Positions 1 to 11,430 of a DNA stretch of 64,000 bases are shown piece by piece (position 1 is the first letter of the stretch; each line of letters opens with the position of its first letter). This DNA comes from Carnegiea gigantea (taxonomy: Eukaryota > Streptophyta > Magnoliopsida > Caryophyllales > Cactaceae): the NCBI GenBank assembly GCA_029747015.1, contig JAKOGI010000104.1:1151311-1215310 (forward strand), given 5' to 3'. Made by a program: the position numbers and the translations under genes. The notes under the pieces were generated by a model, which had not been told where the DNA came from, made no database searches, and worked only from the letters and a program-made list of their open reading frames with translations.

Positions 1-434
1 TTAATTTCTTGAAAGGAGTCTAACTTGGGGCGTCCTTGGAAAACTGAACATCGCAGATACTTTCCAAGAGAAGAGATGTGTAGGATATTAAATATACCCG
101 CAACATGGTTCTTCTACACCTGGGATGAGTTCTTGGAGAATACAAGGCTAGATTTATGAAAACTAATTAATTGTCCAGACTGTTGACAAAAGGTATCTAA
201 TACACGTTTAAGTTTAAAAGCAGCTTGGTAGGAAGCTTTACAAAAAAGAAGACTATCATCGGTAAAAAGCAGACAAGGTATTTTCTCTGCATGAAGGCAA
301 TTTTGAATCCAATACCAGGCTTTGGTTGTAATGCTTGGCAATAAAGTTGTTGAGCTACTATGTCCATACAGAGGATAAATAAATATGACGACCGAGGATC
401 TGCTTGAGCTAGAATCAATTCACCTGGAATCCAA

Positions 435-445
<11 letters not shown>
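1..445 (-). pseudogene. L1-type LINE ORF2 reverse transcriptase fragment
   Basis: Read on the minus strand, two overlapping frames give pieces of a non-LTR retrotransposon reverse transcriptase. One frame (about 440-330) has SSYLFILCMDIVAQQL and GIGFKI, matching the block before the catalytic loop. The other (341-114) has LLFTDDSLLF, the LINE form of the YADD polymerase motif, then the conserved QQSGQLISFHKSSLVFSKN stretch. Below 114 the frame breaks again, and LGKYLR, the usual LGKYLG motif, can be read towards the window edge. A full ORF2 has about 1200-1300 residues, so this is a decayed fragment that continues off the left edge. Its upstream side stops at an AT/AC microsatellite. The frame changes mean it cannot make active enzyme. 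Confidence 0.85.

Positions 446-471
<26 letters not shown>
434..471. repeat. Compound (AT)n(AC)n microsatellite
   Basis: About eleven AT units run straight into about seven AC units, at the edge of the LINE fragment. The short cysteine/valine/tyrosine/isoleucine-rich reading frame through it is a repeat artefact. Confidence 0.9.
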
Positions 472-479
472 TATCTATA

Positions 480-1540
480 TATAAGGGTATGCCAATCGAG
501 AAAAGAAAAGATTGTAATATTGAACCGATAATTGAAAACTTTTGAAACTACCAAAAATTGATTCATCAAATCGGTTTGTCTAAAAATTTAATTCAGTGAT
601 TTCCAAATAAAAAAGGATTTTGGTCTCTGATTCAAGTCTGGTTTGATCAGTTTGGAAACTCAATTAACCACTGGTTGACTAAAACGAATATTTATTTATT
701 TTAAAAATTTGTAGAGCTGATTTCTTGAAAAAAATATCTCTTTGTTAATGCTCTAAATGTCCTTTATTTATGAACCGTTAATCGAAGATTGATTCGAAAT
801 AACAAACTAATTGATATTTTCGGATCGATTATGGTTCGGCTTTTAGTCAAGTTGAAAACTTTTGTTTGATTTCCTTTCAAAATTTTCCTTGAAGTTGAAA
901 AAATGGTTTAGTATTTTTCGATAAAGAAAAGTAACTAATGAATTCATTTTTTACGCCCAAAAAATATTAAAAAGAAAAGCTTCTAAACCAGGAGAGCATA
1001 AGAAATGGTTGACTTTTCTCATGTGCTCCAATTTTTACACATGCCACTTAAAAGCACAGTAAAAAATAAGATATTGGCTGCATCGAAGGTAGGCAAAGAC
1101 CAATAAAAAAAAATCTATATCTATATTTTTATATATTAAAACAAAGTCAACCCTTTAAAATTTTAACAAGTGCCATTCCCACAAAATTTATAATATAATT
1201 AATAGTTTTTATTTTTTTAAAAAAGGAGTCAGCTAATTATGAATGAAAACTTTTCCTTCCAAAACAAAGATTTTATATAATTAGTAACAATTTCAAAGAT
1301 TCTCTATCCATTGTTTCAAAAAGAAAATACTTAATAATGATAAAATATTATACTATATCACTTTTAATCAAAAAAGTTATATTATATTACTAATACTACT
1401 TTCAATGTTACTGAAAACAATATAACATTGCAATTTGTTTTTGAAAACAAAATAGCTAAAAAAATTTACATTAATTTACTTCAAATATTATAATATAAAA
1501 GTTTATTAATGTTGATAACTTTAATTAATGAGTTCGAAAC
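480..1540. other. AT-rich intergenic stretch, no gene seen
   Basis: About 1 kb of AT-rich sequence with homopolymer runs and no reading frame, RNA gene or element terminus that I can support. Confidence 0.6.
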
Positions 1541-1559
1541 AGCCATATCTCCGAGGGAA

Positions 1560-1830
1560 TATGACACGGTGTTTGGAGCACAAGTCCCTTCTCAAGCAAC
1601 ATAAAGAATTGATTAATCAAGGAAATTGTGAAGTCCAAGTATCCGTTTGTTACAGTGAAGCGAACCAGTTAGCCAGCAGGCTTGCTAACAAAGGAATTAA
1701 TTGACCTTTAGGGCATTGCTTTTTTCAAACTCCTCCCATACACATTATGGATTTATTATGTACAAACATGGTTGGGGCCACTTGGCCTAGATTTGTCAAG
1801 AACTAATAAATTTTGTTTTAAGTCATAGCC
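1560..1830 (+). pseudogene. LINE RNase H tail remnant
   Basis: A plus-strand frame ending near 1704 reads HKELINQGNCEVQVSV and then SEANQLASRLANKGIN before a stop. This resembles the C-terminal end of the RNase H domain in plant L1 elements, where an EAN-A-LA-G motif follows a V-V-V strand. Only the last ~45 residues are recognisable; nothing upstream is in frame. The text up to about 1830 looks like the LINE 3' untranslated part, although no clear poly(A) tail or target-site duplication was found. It is a short, old fragment. Confidence 0.6.
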
Positions 1831-2254
1831 CCTCTTTCACACGAAAAGACTAAATTATAAGAATATGCGTCAAGACCAATGGATAATCTAATAATACTAT
1901 CAACCAAAATTTAAATTAAGAAAAATCTAATTCAGATACTAGAAAATATAAGTTATAATTAAAATATAAAGCATTTTTTTGTTTTTGCTGTAAAAAAAAA
2001 AATAGTGGCTCAATCTATTACCACTTCTGTCTATGATTCGATCAAAGAGAATTAGTGGTCCTACACAATTTTTTTGGATGATACTATAAAATTGTTTGTC
2101 ATGCTTAAATAAAACAAAATATAACTTTTCATTTTGTTTTAGTTTGGGTGCTACAATAAAAAGAAAAAACCATTGAAAATGAAATAAAAAAAATTTTTTA
2201 TCGACATATACAATATGAAAATTAACATTCTTATTAAAAAACATTGAAAATGAA

Positions 2255-3246
2255 GCAGTGTTTGGTTGGAAGAAAATGATTTTTTCAGAAAATGATTTTT
2301 TAATTTTTTATTGTTTGCACAATAAGTGATGGAAAATTATTTTCTAATTTCCCCCCCAATTGAGGAAAATGATTTCCTTTTTGAGAAGATAGGAAGTTGA
2401 TTTTCTTTCTTCAACTCTTTAATGATATGATCAGCTGAAATTTAAGTGCACAATTCGATTTTAACAGTTTGGATCGAAACTTGACTACCTGATGGGAAAG
2501 ATTAAAATAAACACAAAGCTAATTTTTAGCTTAAATTTCTTTCATTTGATTGAACATTTATCTCCATTACGATAATTTAATTGATATTTTTTGACATTAA
2601 AATAATTCAGTCGACTCGCTACTAAAATAATTTCAACGGTCTGGATTGAAACTTGATCATCAGATAGAAAATATTAAAATAGGCTCAAATTTAGATTTTG
2701 AGCTTGATATTTTCTCAATTGGTCAATATTTTTTTCACAACGATAATTCAATCGATACTTTTCACCCGTTAAACAGTACATTTAATATTTTTCATCATTA
2801 AAATAATTTCAATAGTTTGGATCAAACTTGATCATCAGATAGGAAAGATTAAAATAGACTTAAATTCATATTTTGAGCACAACATTCATTCATTTGGTCG
2901 ATGTTTTTCTCTGCCACGATAATTCAATCGATATTTTTCGCCACTTAAACAACTCAGTTGATATTTTTTGTTACTAAAATAATTTCAACGGTTTAAATCG
3001 AAACTTGACTATTTGAGAGAAAGTATAGAAAAAAACTCAAATAGCAATTTTAAGTTTAAAATTCATTCAGTTGATCAATATTTATCTTCACTACGACAAG
3101 TTAATACTTACCTCTTTTTCATACAAAATGATTTAACTTGTATCAAATAAAAGAAAATATGATACAAAAATTAATTTTCTTGAAAAATATTTTTCACCAA
3201 AAATAATTTGCTGAAAAAATTATTTCCTTTTCAACCAAACACTATC
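2255..3246. mobile_element. TIR element (MULE- or hAT-like, non-autonomous)
   Basis: The left end begins GCAGTGTTTGGTTG and the right end, read in reverse complement, begins GATAGTGTTTGGTTG. Both are followed by GAAAATGATTTT-like sequence, so there are imperfect terminal inverted repeats. The nine bases GAAAATGAA occur directly outside both ends (2246-2254 and 3247-3255). That is the length expected of a Mutator-type target-site duplication, whereas the YAGTG start would fit hAT. There is no coding capacity. Most of the interior is a tandem array of ~175-bp units. The right end lies about 520 bp upstream of the YSL start codon, so the element sits in that gene's promoter region. Confidence 0.75.
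2459..3110. repeat. Four ~175-bp tandem units inside the TIR element
   Basis: Related units start near 2459, 2630, 2806 and 2983. Each has a core like TTTGGATCGAAACTTGA, then a GAAAGATTAAAATA-like block, a TTTGAGCTT-like block, and CGATAATTCAATCGATATTTTT. Spacing is 171-177 bp. The copies have diverged considerably from each other, so the array is old. It forms most of the body of the enclosing element. Confidence 0.8.
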
Positions 3247-3271
3247 GAAAATGAAAATAGCCAGGCTGAGA

Positions 3272-3382
3272 AAAACGGCCGAAATCAGAAATGGAGGCCG
3301 TCTCTGCACAAATAAATTCAATCTTCAAAACGGCCGAAATCAGAAATGGAGGCCGTCTCTGCACAAATAAAATTCAATCTTC
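3272..3382. repeat. Tandem duplication of a 55-56 bp unit upstream of YSL
   Basis: The unit from AAAACGGCCGAAATCAG to ATTCAATCTTC occurs twice back to back (3272-3326 and 3327-3382). The copies differ by a single inserted A. Each copy contains an ATGGAGGCCGTC stretch. It lies between the TIR element and the YSL TATA box, so it is either in the promoter or, if transcription starts early, in the leader. Near-identity suggests a recent duplication. Confidence 0.9.
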
Positions 3383-3650
3383 ACTGCTAGCACCAACAGA
3401 AACAGAAAATCGATTTTCACACTTGCCACACCCACACATCGATAATAATAATATCAACTATCAGGTTGTACACGCTCATACTCAAAAAAAAAAAAAAAAA
3501 AAAAGTTCCCAATTTTATTTCCGTTCGTTTTTTTTTGGGGGGGGGGGGGGGGGAATCTTCTCGGGGTTGGCAGTGCCAAAACTTCAGCGCAATACAAACT
3601 CAAACTTCGCCACACTCATCACTGCCTCTCTCCTCTTTCTCCTCCTCCGC

Positions 3651-3657
3651 TATAAAT
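3651..3657 (+). promoter_or_regulatory. Putative TATA box of the YSL gene
   Basis: TATAAAT lies 121 bp before the YSL start codon in a pyrimidine-rich setting. Transcription would begin near 3685, giving a leader of about 85 nt that contains a CT microsatellite. This is an inference from position and motif. Confidence 0.55.
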
Positions 3658-3702
3658 TCGATCGACCAGACCTATTCATCTTTCAAGTTTCAACCCCATT
3701 CT

Positions 3703-3705
<3 letters not shown>

Positions 3706-3734
<29 letters not shown>
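3706..3734 (+). repeat. (CT)n microsatellite in the YSL 5' leader
   Basis: About fourteen CT units lie 38-66 nt before the start codon. Pyrimidine-rich leaders of this kind are common near plant transcription starts. The tract is likely to be length-variable between individuals. Confidence 0.85.
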
Positions 3735-3738
<4 letters not shown>

Positions 3739-3771
3739 CTGGCCAAACCCTAGAATTCAGACAATTTCAGG

Positions 3772-6700
3772 ATGAACAGCGGCGGGAGGGACGAGGAGAC
3801 GGCGGAGCCGACGGCGGAGCACGGTGGCGATGAGGCGGAGGAGACGGAGATGGAGACGTCGGTGGAGAAGATCTTCGAACAACAAGTGGTGCCGGAGTGG
3901 CGGAAACAGCTAACAGTGAGGGCGTTTGTGGTGAGCTTCAGTCTCAGCGTTCTCTTCACTTTCATTGTCATGAAGCTCAATCTCACCACCGGAGTTATCC
4001 CCTCTCTCAACGTCTCCGCCGGCCTTCTAGGGTTTTTTTTCGTCAAGACATGGACTAAACTTCTCAACAGATTCGGACTCCTCAAACAGCCTTTTACTCG
4101 CCAGGAAAACACCGTCATTCAGACCTGCGTTGTTGCCTCCTCTGGCATCGCCTTCTCCGGTTAGTTAGTTAGTTAGTTCTCTGAATTATTTCTTGCGATT
4201 TTTGATTATTGTGATTCTGATAGTCTGGTTGATCTGTGAGTTTTATTTAGAATTTAGGAAGATTCTGGAGTTTTTGCTTTGATTCTGTTCATTAGAATTT
4301 TAAGTTGAGTGGAACAGATTACGTGAAAAACAAAACAAAAAAAATTGTTGTTTGGTAATGTAGCCTGGAAATTCGCCATAGAAAACTTTAGTTCAGTTTG
4401 TAAATTTAATGGAATGAGAATTCCAAATGTCCTAGAAGAGATTACATCTAGACCGATTAATTATTACTGTTGGAATGGCTCAATAATAAGCACCAACAAA
4501 GAAAAAAAAAAGATCCCTTTTCAGAGAAGGCAAGGGAATCACTGCAGTGATTTTGTGCAAGAGTTGGATGGAGGCGAAGGATCTTGCCCGGATGGAAACA
4601 AAGTTGGCTTTTTTAGGTAAAAGAAAATTTAAAAAATGCCGAACTGGTGGTGATGAGTGGTGACTGATGACACGTGAGAGTTACCCCATGATCACCATAC
4701 TATACTTTAATTAACAAAAAACTGATTGACGATGAATTACTCGTAATAAGTGCAATAGATTTGATTATTTTAATAATTGAGATTCCAAGGCCTGCTGATC
4801 TGTCATCATTGAAGGTCCAGTAAAACTAAAGGAAGGAATGGACCGGGCTGAGCTGTCAAGGTGCGAACGAATAGGAGAAGAAAAGGTAGAAGTGGAAAGG
4901 ATGCGACCACAAATTCATATTCTGTATTTTGACGTTGATTGACAGAGACTATTAACAGCTAGCTGGGCCTCCTGCATGCGTTCTTATTGAGGGATCAACG
5001 ATTCAGCATGCAGGCAGCATACGAAACTGCAACTTTTAGAATAGTAAGACATGTTACGTATAAACTTGGATTGGGTAGTTCAGTAGGGCCCACATTTCTA
5101 CAAGTACGACGTTAGAAATACATTTTGAATTGGTGAGGATAATAACGAAAAGAAAAAAACAAAAAAGGAGTTGGTATGTTAGAAGCTTAGAATATGTAAG
5201 CATTACTTAAGCCATAGGTTCATACTGGGCCATAGAATGTGGTCTTTTTCTTATCCGTTCCGCTCGTTTTGTTTTTAGTTTTGCCTGGGGGGAGGGGCAT
5301 GTGGAGGGGTTGAGATATGGGAATGGGATATGGAGTGTAGATCCAGAAACTTTAATGGTCAAACCTTGTTTTTTGGAAGCATGTTGGTATTGCTTCAAAC
5401 TTCAGTGGTCTGGGATAACTGCTTGACCCACTAAATATCTTTTTTTTGATAGGAAAAAAGAGTAAAATATATTAAACTGAATAATGTATAAAGGGATGGT
5501 TGCAAGCAAGCAACCTCCAAAAGGATCATATACACCCTAGATGGAACCTATCCACAAAATCAATTACGTCAAAAGAAGAGTCACAAAAGTTCCCACTATC
5601 CCACTAAATATCTTGGTTGCCGGTTTCATTGGTGAACTTATCTAAATCTATGTCAGCCAAGAAAAAAAGTGGATGGTCATGCCTACATATGGACAAGGAA
5701 GCATGGTATGAACTTTGTGATTCCATTTAGGTTGACTACTCATTCTTGCTGCATTAGTCCTAGGGCTTTAATCATTGCTGGAAGAGATTGATGCCTTGCA
5801 AACGATATCTTTGTTGACTGGAGCAAGAATACGAAACCGTGGCACTATACATGAAACAAGGACAATGTTTGAAAGGTGAAAAAGAATCCTAATAGGTTGC
5901 ACCGCTCTTTATGCTTGGACCAATATTCTTTTTGACTCCACGATTGACAACTAGTAGCTTCATTAGACAGAAACAGCCATAACCCAGTATGGATCTCACA
6001 CCAAGGTGGGATTTGCGGGATTGAATTGGCCTTTGATAACTAAATTTTGGCGGTTTCTAACAGACCCAAAAGCATTTTGAAAGGAAGTATGAATAATATT
6101 TACAAGAATTTTGGAAACAAAACTGGTAGCTGCATATTTGAAGCGGATACTTCGAAACAAGTATAATGGAATTTATGTGACTCTGTTCACCCACTGTAGT
6201 CATTGTTCCACCTTGGTTTTTTCAATTCTCAACAATATAACAATTAACAAGAGGATTTTTCCTTTTTTTTGGGTGGTTTATAGGCTTATAGCAACTGACT
6301 CCTTTCTGTTTGTCCTTGTCTCTAATGTTCGTTGCACTATTCACATTTAGGTGGCATGATAGAAGGTAAACTAGAACTATTTTTTGGATTGTAGGTCAAA
6401 TTTCACAAGCTCTATTTTCTCTATAGCACCTAAGATTTTAAAATGCTGCATGTCCAAGTCAGCATTCATTATTGACATCCATGATTCTTCTTTAAGTCAG
6501 ACCTTTTAATATTTTTCTGACTTGATGCCATTAACCTAACATTCGTAGTCACCTTCATCCTCATATTCATTACGCTGGATTAGCATTCATCATCCCTTGA
6601 TTGCAAGTGGCGCTGAACTGTGCTGTTAAGCAATGATGTTGCTGGGATTCTTAATTATTTAGCTTTGACTGTTTATTCTTTATTTGTTTGTATGTAGATG

Positions 6701-9700
6701 TGTGTGTTGTATTTTGAGGCAACTCTGTGTACTTAATTAAGTATTCTCAACAGGGGGCTTTGGCAGTTATATCTTTGGCATGAGCGAAAAGGTTGCCAAG
6801 CAGGGTGAAAAAGCCTTCATAATGGATGTCAAGAACCCGCACCTGGCATGGTTAATCGGATTTCTCTTTGTTGTGAGCTTTCCTGGTCTATTTTCAGTTG
6901 TTCCCCTCCGAAAGGTATGTGTTCTTCTGTAATGTCAAGTGCATTGCCCTCTTCGGATACCAAATTTTAGGCTACTTGCCAAACAGCTTGACATTGGACA
7001 GCAGTTAGGTTTCTGAGACCCACTTCACTCTTGCTGAAAATATCATTAATCACATGTTCTGTCTCATTCTAGGCTATGGGGAAGGATGTCTCAGGCAATT
7101 GAGAGAGTACAATGTGCATGGAAACGCTTGTTTGTTTTTTCTCTCTTTCTCGGATGGAGCCTTGTTACATTGCCTTATTGTCTGCCATCTCCCCCCCCCC
7201 TCCCTCCTTCCAATACACATCCCTGAGTGTGATTATTGTTTATGGTAGTCTTTTTCCGTTGCGAATTTGGCTCTGCAACGGTCCTATGTTTTTTACTTGG
7301 ACTTGGGCATACCCAGAAGTGTTGTCTCTTGGACTCGACCATGTTTGAAGGAGTTCCATACATTTTGGTTTAAAGATGAAGAATCTAGTGTCCATATTCA
7401 TATCCGAGTGTCAAGTGTATCAATGCAGGTACTTGGGGCTAAATGAAAAGTCGAAATACCATAGTGCAACGCCATTGAGGGGCCTTGATGTTTATCGTTC
7501 TATGAATCCATGCAATCTTGCTTCTCCTTAGGTGTAAAGGACTAGTAAATTGAAGGATGACTTTGGAATTGTTTCTTTCATTGCTTTTCTCTTCTACAAT
7601 TTTCAGCAAGACCCTCAAGAAAATCTATCAATGCATTCGTGACGAGAAAATTGTGAACCAACCATGGTTCTTTTGTTATGATTTGAAAACTGAGAGTCAC
7701 TCACACTCTGAGGCTTTTCCCTCATTGATCCAAACATTTAGTGTTACGTATACCTTCATTCATATAATTCTCGAAAACTGATATCTATCATCTAAAGTAT
7801 GGATTTGATTCTATACTATGACTGATTTTTTTGTTTTCCTTTTTCGCACTGCAGATTATGATTATCGATTTCAAACTTACATATCCAAGTGGCACTGCTA
7901 CTGCTCACCTCATCAACAGCTTCCATACCCCAAAGGGTGCCAAACTAGCAAAGTAGGAACTTAATCTTCTTCAACTTATAGTTGCCACAAAGCACAGCGT
8001 TCCATTCTGATTGTCCTTTTGCTTTTCTTGTTGAACAATTATAGGAAGCAGGTGAAGGCATTGGGCAAATTCTTTTCATTCAGCTTCCTCTGGGGTTTCT
8101 TCCAGTGGTTCTTCACTGGAGGAGATGAGTGTGGATTTGGAAGTTTTCCAACTTTTGGTCTGAAAGCTCGTGAGAACAAGTATGTATACGAAACTTATTT
8201 CTCTTCTTAATGCCTTTGGACCCATTTCTCTTCACAACTTTGTTAGCGGTGAACAAAATCGCTGAAGAACTTTATTGGATAATGTTTATGATGGCTATGT
8301 ATGAAACAACTTGGATAGCTGTACTTCAGTTGGGAAATACAAAGACAGCTGGTCTAATGATTGGCAAATTACATTACCTGCATCCTTACCTGCCAGAATG
8401 AATTCAATTGACATCATTCCTGTTCCTCTCTGACATGCAATTTGTTCCTTCCCTTTTATGGAAATACAGGTTTTACTTCGATTTCTCAGCAACTTATGTA
8501 GGAGTGGGCATGATATGCCCCTATCTCATTAATATATCTTTGCTGGTTGGAGCTATTCTTTCTTGGGGTATCATGTGGCCTCTGATACACACTAGGGAGG
8601 GTCATTGGTATGAAAAAGGGCTCGGTTCTGGAGATCTTCATGGCTTGCAAGGTTACAAGGTAAGCTTTACTTTCTCAGTTCCTAAAATCAGGGTGTACCA
8701 AATACCAATGGCAATTATATTTCTGTCACGGTGGCAGGTCTTCGTAGCAATTGCTATCATCCTTGGGGACGGACTTTACAACTTCGTCAAAGTCTTTGGC
8801 CACACCATGATTGGTTTGTCTAGGCAACTATGTGCCAAAGACCCAGGTTCTGTTCTTCCATCTGATAAGCATGACAACACAGGGGTCTCAGAATCTCAAT
8901 CCTTTGATGACCAACGTAGAGCACAACTTTTTCTCAAGGATCAAATCCCAACATGGGCTGCAGTGGTTGGGTATGTTGTAATTGCTATCATATCTATTGT
9001 CACACTCCCACACATCTTCCACCAGCTAAAATGGTACCATGTCATAGTCATGTATGTCATTGCACCAGCACTAGCATTCTGTAATGCCTATGGATGTGGC
9101 TTGACTGATTGGTCCTTGGCATCTACCTATGGCAAGTTGGCCATCTTTGTTATCGGGGCATGGGCTGGTGCTCATCATGGTGGAATTATTGCTGGTCTAG
9201 CTGCTTGTGGTGTCATGATGAACATTGTTTCAACAGCTTCTGACCTTTCCCAAGATTTTAAAACTGGTTACATGACATTAGCTTCACCAAGATCAATGTT
9301 TGTGAGTCAAGTCATAGGAACCGCCATGGGCTGTGTCATCTCCCCATGTGTATTCTGGCTGTTCTACAAGGCTTTCCCTGATCTAGGAGAAAGTGGCTCC
9401 GAATATCAAGCTCCCTATGCTTCCGTGTACCGGAGCATTGCTGTTCTTGGAGTTGAGGGATTTAGCTCATTGCCGAAGCACTGCCTTGTATTATGTTGCA
9501 TATTCTTCTTCGTGGCTATGGCGATCAATGGGATCAGAGATGGCATGGGGACAAAGTGGTCAAGATTTATCCCAATTCCAATGGCTATGGCTATTCCCTT
9601 CTACATAGGGGGCTACTTTGCCATCGATATGTGCGTTGGCAGCTTGATTCTCTTCATCTGGAGAAGGATGAACAAGGCCAAGGCCGATGCATTTGCTCCT

Positions 9701-9817
9701 GCAGTTGCTTCTGGTTTGATTTGCGGGGATGGAATATGGACATTGCCCAGCTCGATACTCGCCTTGGCTGGTGTTAACCCGCCCATTTGCATGAAGTTTA
9801 CTCCGAGAGGAACATGA
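3772..9817 (+). CDS. YSL7: Yellow stripe-like metal-nicotianamine transporter, YSL7 type
   Basis: An oligopeptide-transporter family membrane protein of the YSL clade, expected to move metal-nicotianamine chelates. Six exons give one frame of 683 codons plus stop: 3772-4159, 6754-6914, 7855-7952, 8045-8179, 8470-8659 and 8738-9817. Every junction has GT-AG and keeps phase. Family landmarks are [51 protein letters not shown] (across the exon 1/2 join), [100 protein letters not shown] and GLICGDGIW. The length matches the family (about 670-690). The acidic N-terminus is cytosolic in type, and there are a dozen or more hydrophobic segments. The start is the first ATG downstream of the TATA box that opens the family frame. 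The [18 protein letters not shown] and [13 protein letters not shown] features fit the YSL5/7/8 branch best; assigning it to YSL7 itself is an inference. Intron 1 is long (2.6 kb) and holds a LINE insertion. No coding lesion is seen. Confidence 0.93.
5442..5599 (-). mobile_element. 5'-truncated L1-type LINE tail in YSL intron 1
   Basis: The insert begins with a T run. On the minus strand it ends in an AATATATTTTACTC-like block, a CCTATC motif and an A-tail, the typical 3' end of plant L1 elements. It is flanked by an identical 15-bp target-site duplication, CCCACTAAATATCTT, at 5427-5441 and 5600-5614. Only about 158 bp of 3' untranslated sequence was inserted. It has no coding capacity and lies well inside intron 1. 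Confidence 0.85.
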
Positions 9818-10075
9818 AGGTGATTGATTTCTCAAGGTGAAATCAGTTTATTTTGAGGATTCTTACAGTGGTTGTAGATTCTTTAGCTATTTCTGGTGTG
9901 AAAAATCTGGTAAATTGTGAATGTTAGGCAGGGATCTCTCTTGTGGTGAACGAATCACAAAACTCATATGGGTGGTGATACCTATTTTAAACACACTTGG
10001 TTTGCGTATAGCCCTTTTCTTTTCATGTTCAGCAAGTTGTGGTTGGTTCCAGTTCTAATTTAGGGAGGAGACTTA

Positions 10076-10328
10076 GGGCCTGTTTTTTTCGTGGGCCAAT
10101 TTTAAAATACTAATCTCAACCTACTTCAACCTACTTTAATCCACTTCAACCTACGTCAAATCGTCAACCCACTTATACTATTTTAACCAAGTTCAATTTA
10201 TCACATAAAAAAAATTCAACCCATTTTAACCTACTTCAACAGTTTCAATCTATTCTAATGTACCTTAACTTATTTCAATCCACTTTACCTCTTTACCTAC
10301 CTCAATTTACCCCTGAAAAGAACAGCCC
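10076..10328. mobile_element. Tourist-like MITE with CAACCTACTT repeats
   Basis: The left end reads GGGCCTGTTTTTTTCG and the right end, in reverse complement, GGGCTGTTCTTTTCAGG. A TTA target duplication lies on both sides (10073-10075 and 10329-10331). TTA plus a G-rich TIR is the signature of PIF/Harbinger MITEs. The 253-bp body is built from repeats of CAACCTACTT. It has no coding capacity and lies about 260 bp downstream of the YSL stop codon. Confidence 0.8.
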
Positions 10329-10610
10329 TTACGGTAGAAATTATTGCGATGCTGCTCCTTGTGCCCCAAAATTCAACAAAACCGGTTGAGCCGATATGAG
10401 AAAGGAGGGCTTGGTTCATTGTAGCTTCGGGTTCATGGAGTCGGTGCCAACCCAACTCCTCGAAGGCCGCTATGTTTCATGGCAATTGGCAGTTGGCAAA
10501 TGGCCAGCGTATCAACTAGCCATCATCAATTAAAAAAAAAATTGAAAAAAAGAGGATAAACTTAGGTTTAAAGTATGTTTTTAGTGATTCTTTTAATCAG
10601 TTGGTGAGTG

Positions 10611-11181
10611 TAGGGATGACAGTGAGCTTTAGATCAGATCCATGCACACCGAGATCTGATCCAGTTTAGAGGATCTGGGTCCAATAAAATGAAACACAAT
10701 GGGTTTTAATCGAGTTTGGATCTAAGGGATGTGGGTCGGATTTGGGTCTAGATCTGGAGAATCCAAACTCATACCTGACCCGAGACCCATTTAAGATCCA
10801 TTAATATTTTTTAAAAAACTTGTGACAAAAGTAATTGTCTAAAGTAACTCTAAACTAATGAACCCTAAAATCATTTTGCTTTCTACCGGTCGTAGAAGTA
10901 GAACTATTTTATTATTCTTGTTTAAAATTTGATGGACATTGCCTTTGTTGTTTGTATTAAAATATTATTTTTGGACTGTAAAACGTAAGTAAGAACACTT
11001 AGTTATGGTATGTGTTAATTAGAATATTTTTTTATTAAATATCACATCTTCTAAATTCAATTATTTATCTTTAGAATATAGTAATTTATGTGAGGATGTC
11101 AAAAAATAATAATTTTTAATATGAAAAACAATTAAGATCCGTTTAAGATCTGTGTACATGTCAGATCCATCGTCATCCCCA
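10611..11181. mobile_element. hAT-like MITE, TAGGGATGAC ends
   Basis: The left end TAGGGATGACAGTG pairs with a right end that reads TGGGGATGACGATG in reverse complement. Both ends are followed by repeats of AGATCTGATCC and GGATCTGGGTC. The TAGGG start fits hAT-type MITEs. No convincing 8-bp target duplication remains (GGTGAGTG against AATAAATG), so the exact borders are uncertain. It is AT-rich inside and has no ORF. Confidence 0.6.
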
Positions 11182-11430
11182 AATAAATGGCTTAACATTT
11201 TAAAATCTCGTCCTTTGGATAGGTGGAGTCAAGTTGCAACGCCCTTTCAAGCTCAAACTCCTTTGTTTATGTTCCCTATTCTATGCCCTCTTCCACTTCA
11301 CGTGAAGGGATGGGAATACCACAGCTATCATTATGAGATAGCGTCGCTAACAATTTATGATTTCTATTAACAAAATGACAATGTTCGCAGGCAACTCAAA
11401 TGGGTTTATCCTTGATGTTTCTTATACTAA

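Noticed and set aside
3291..3833. 180-codon frame overlapping the YSL leader
   Set aside because: It runs through poly-A, poly-G and CT tracts and overlaps the real YSL start in another frame.
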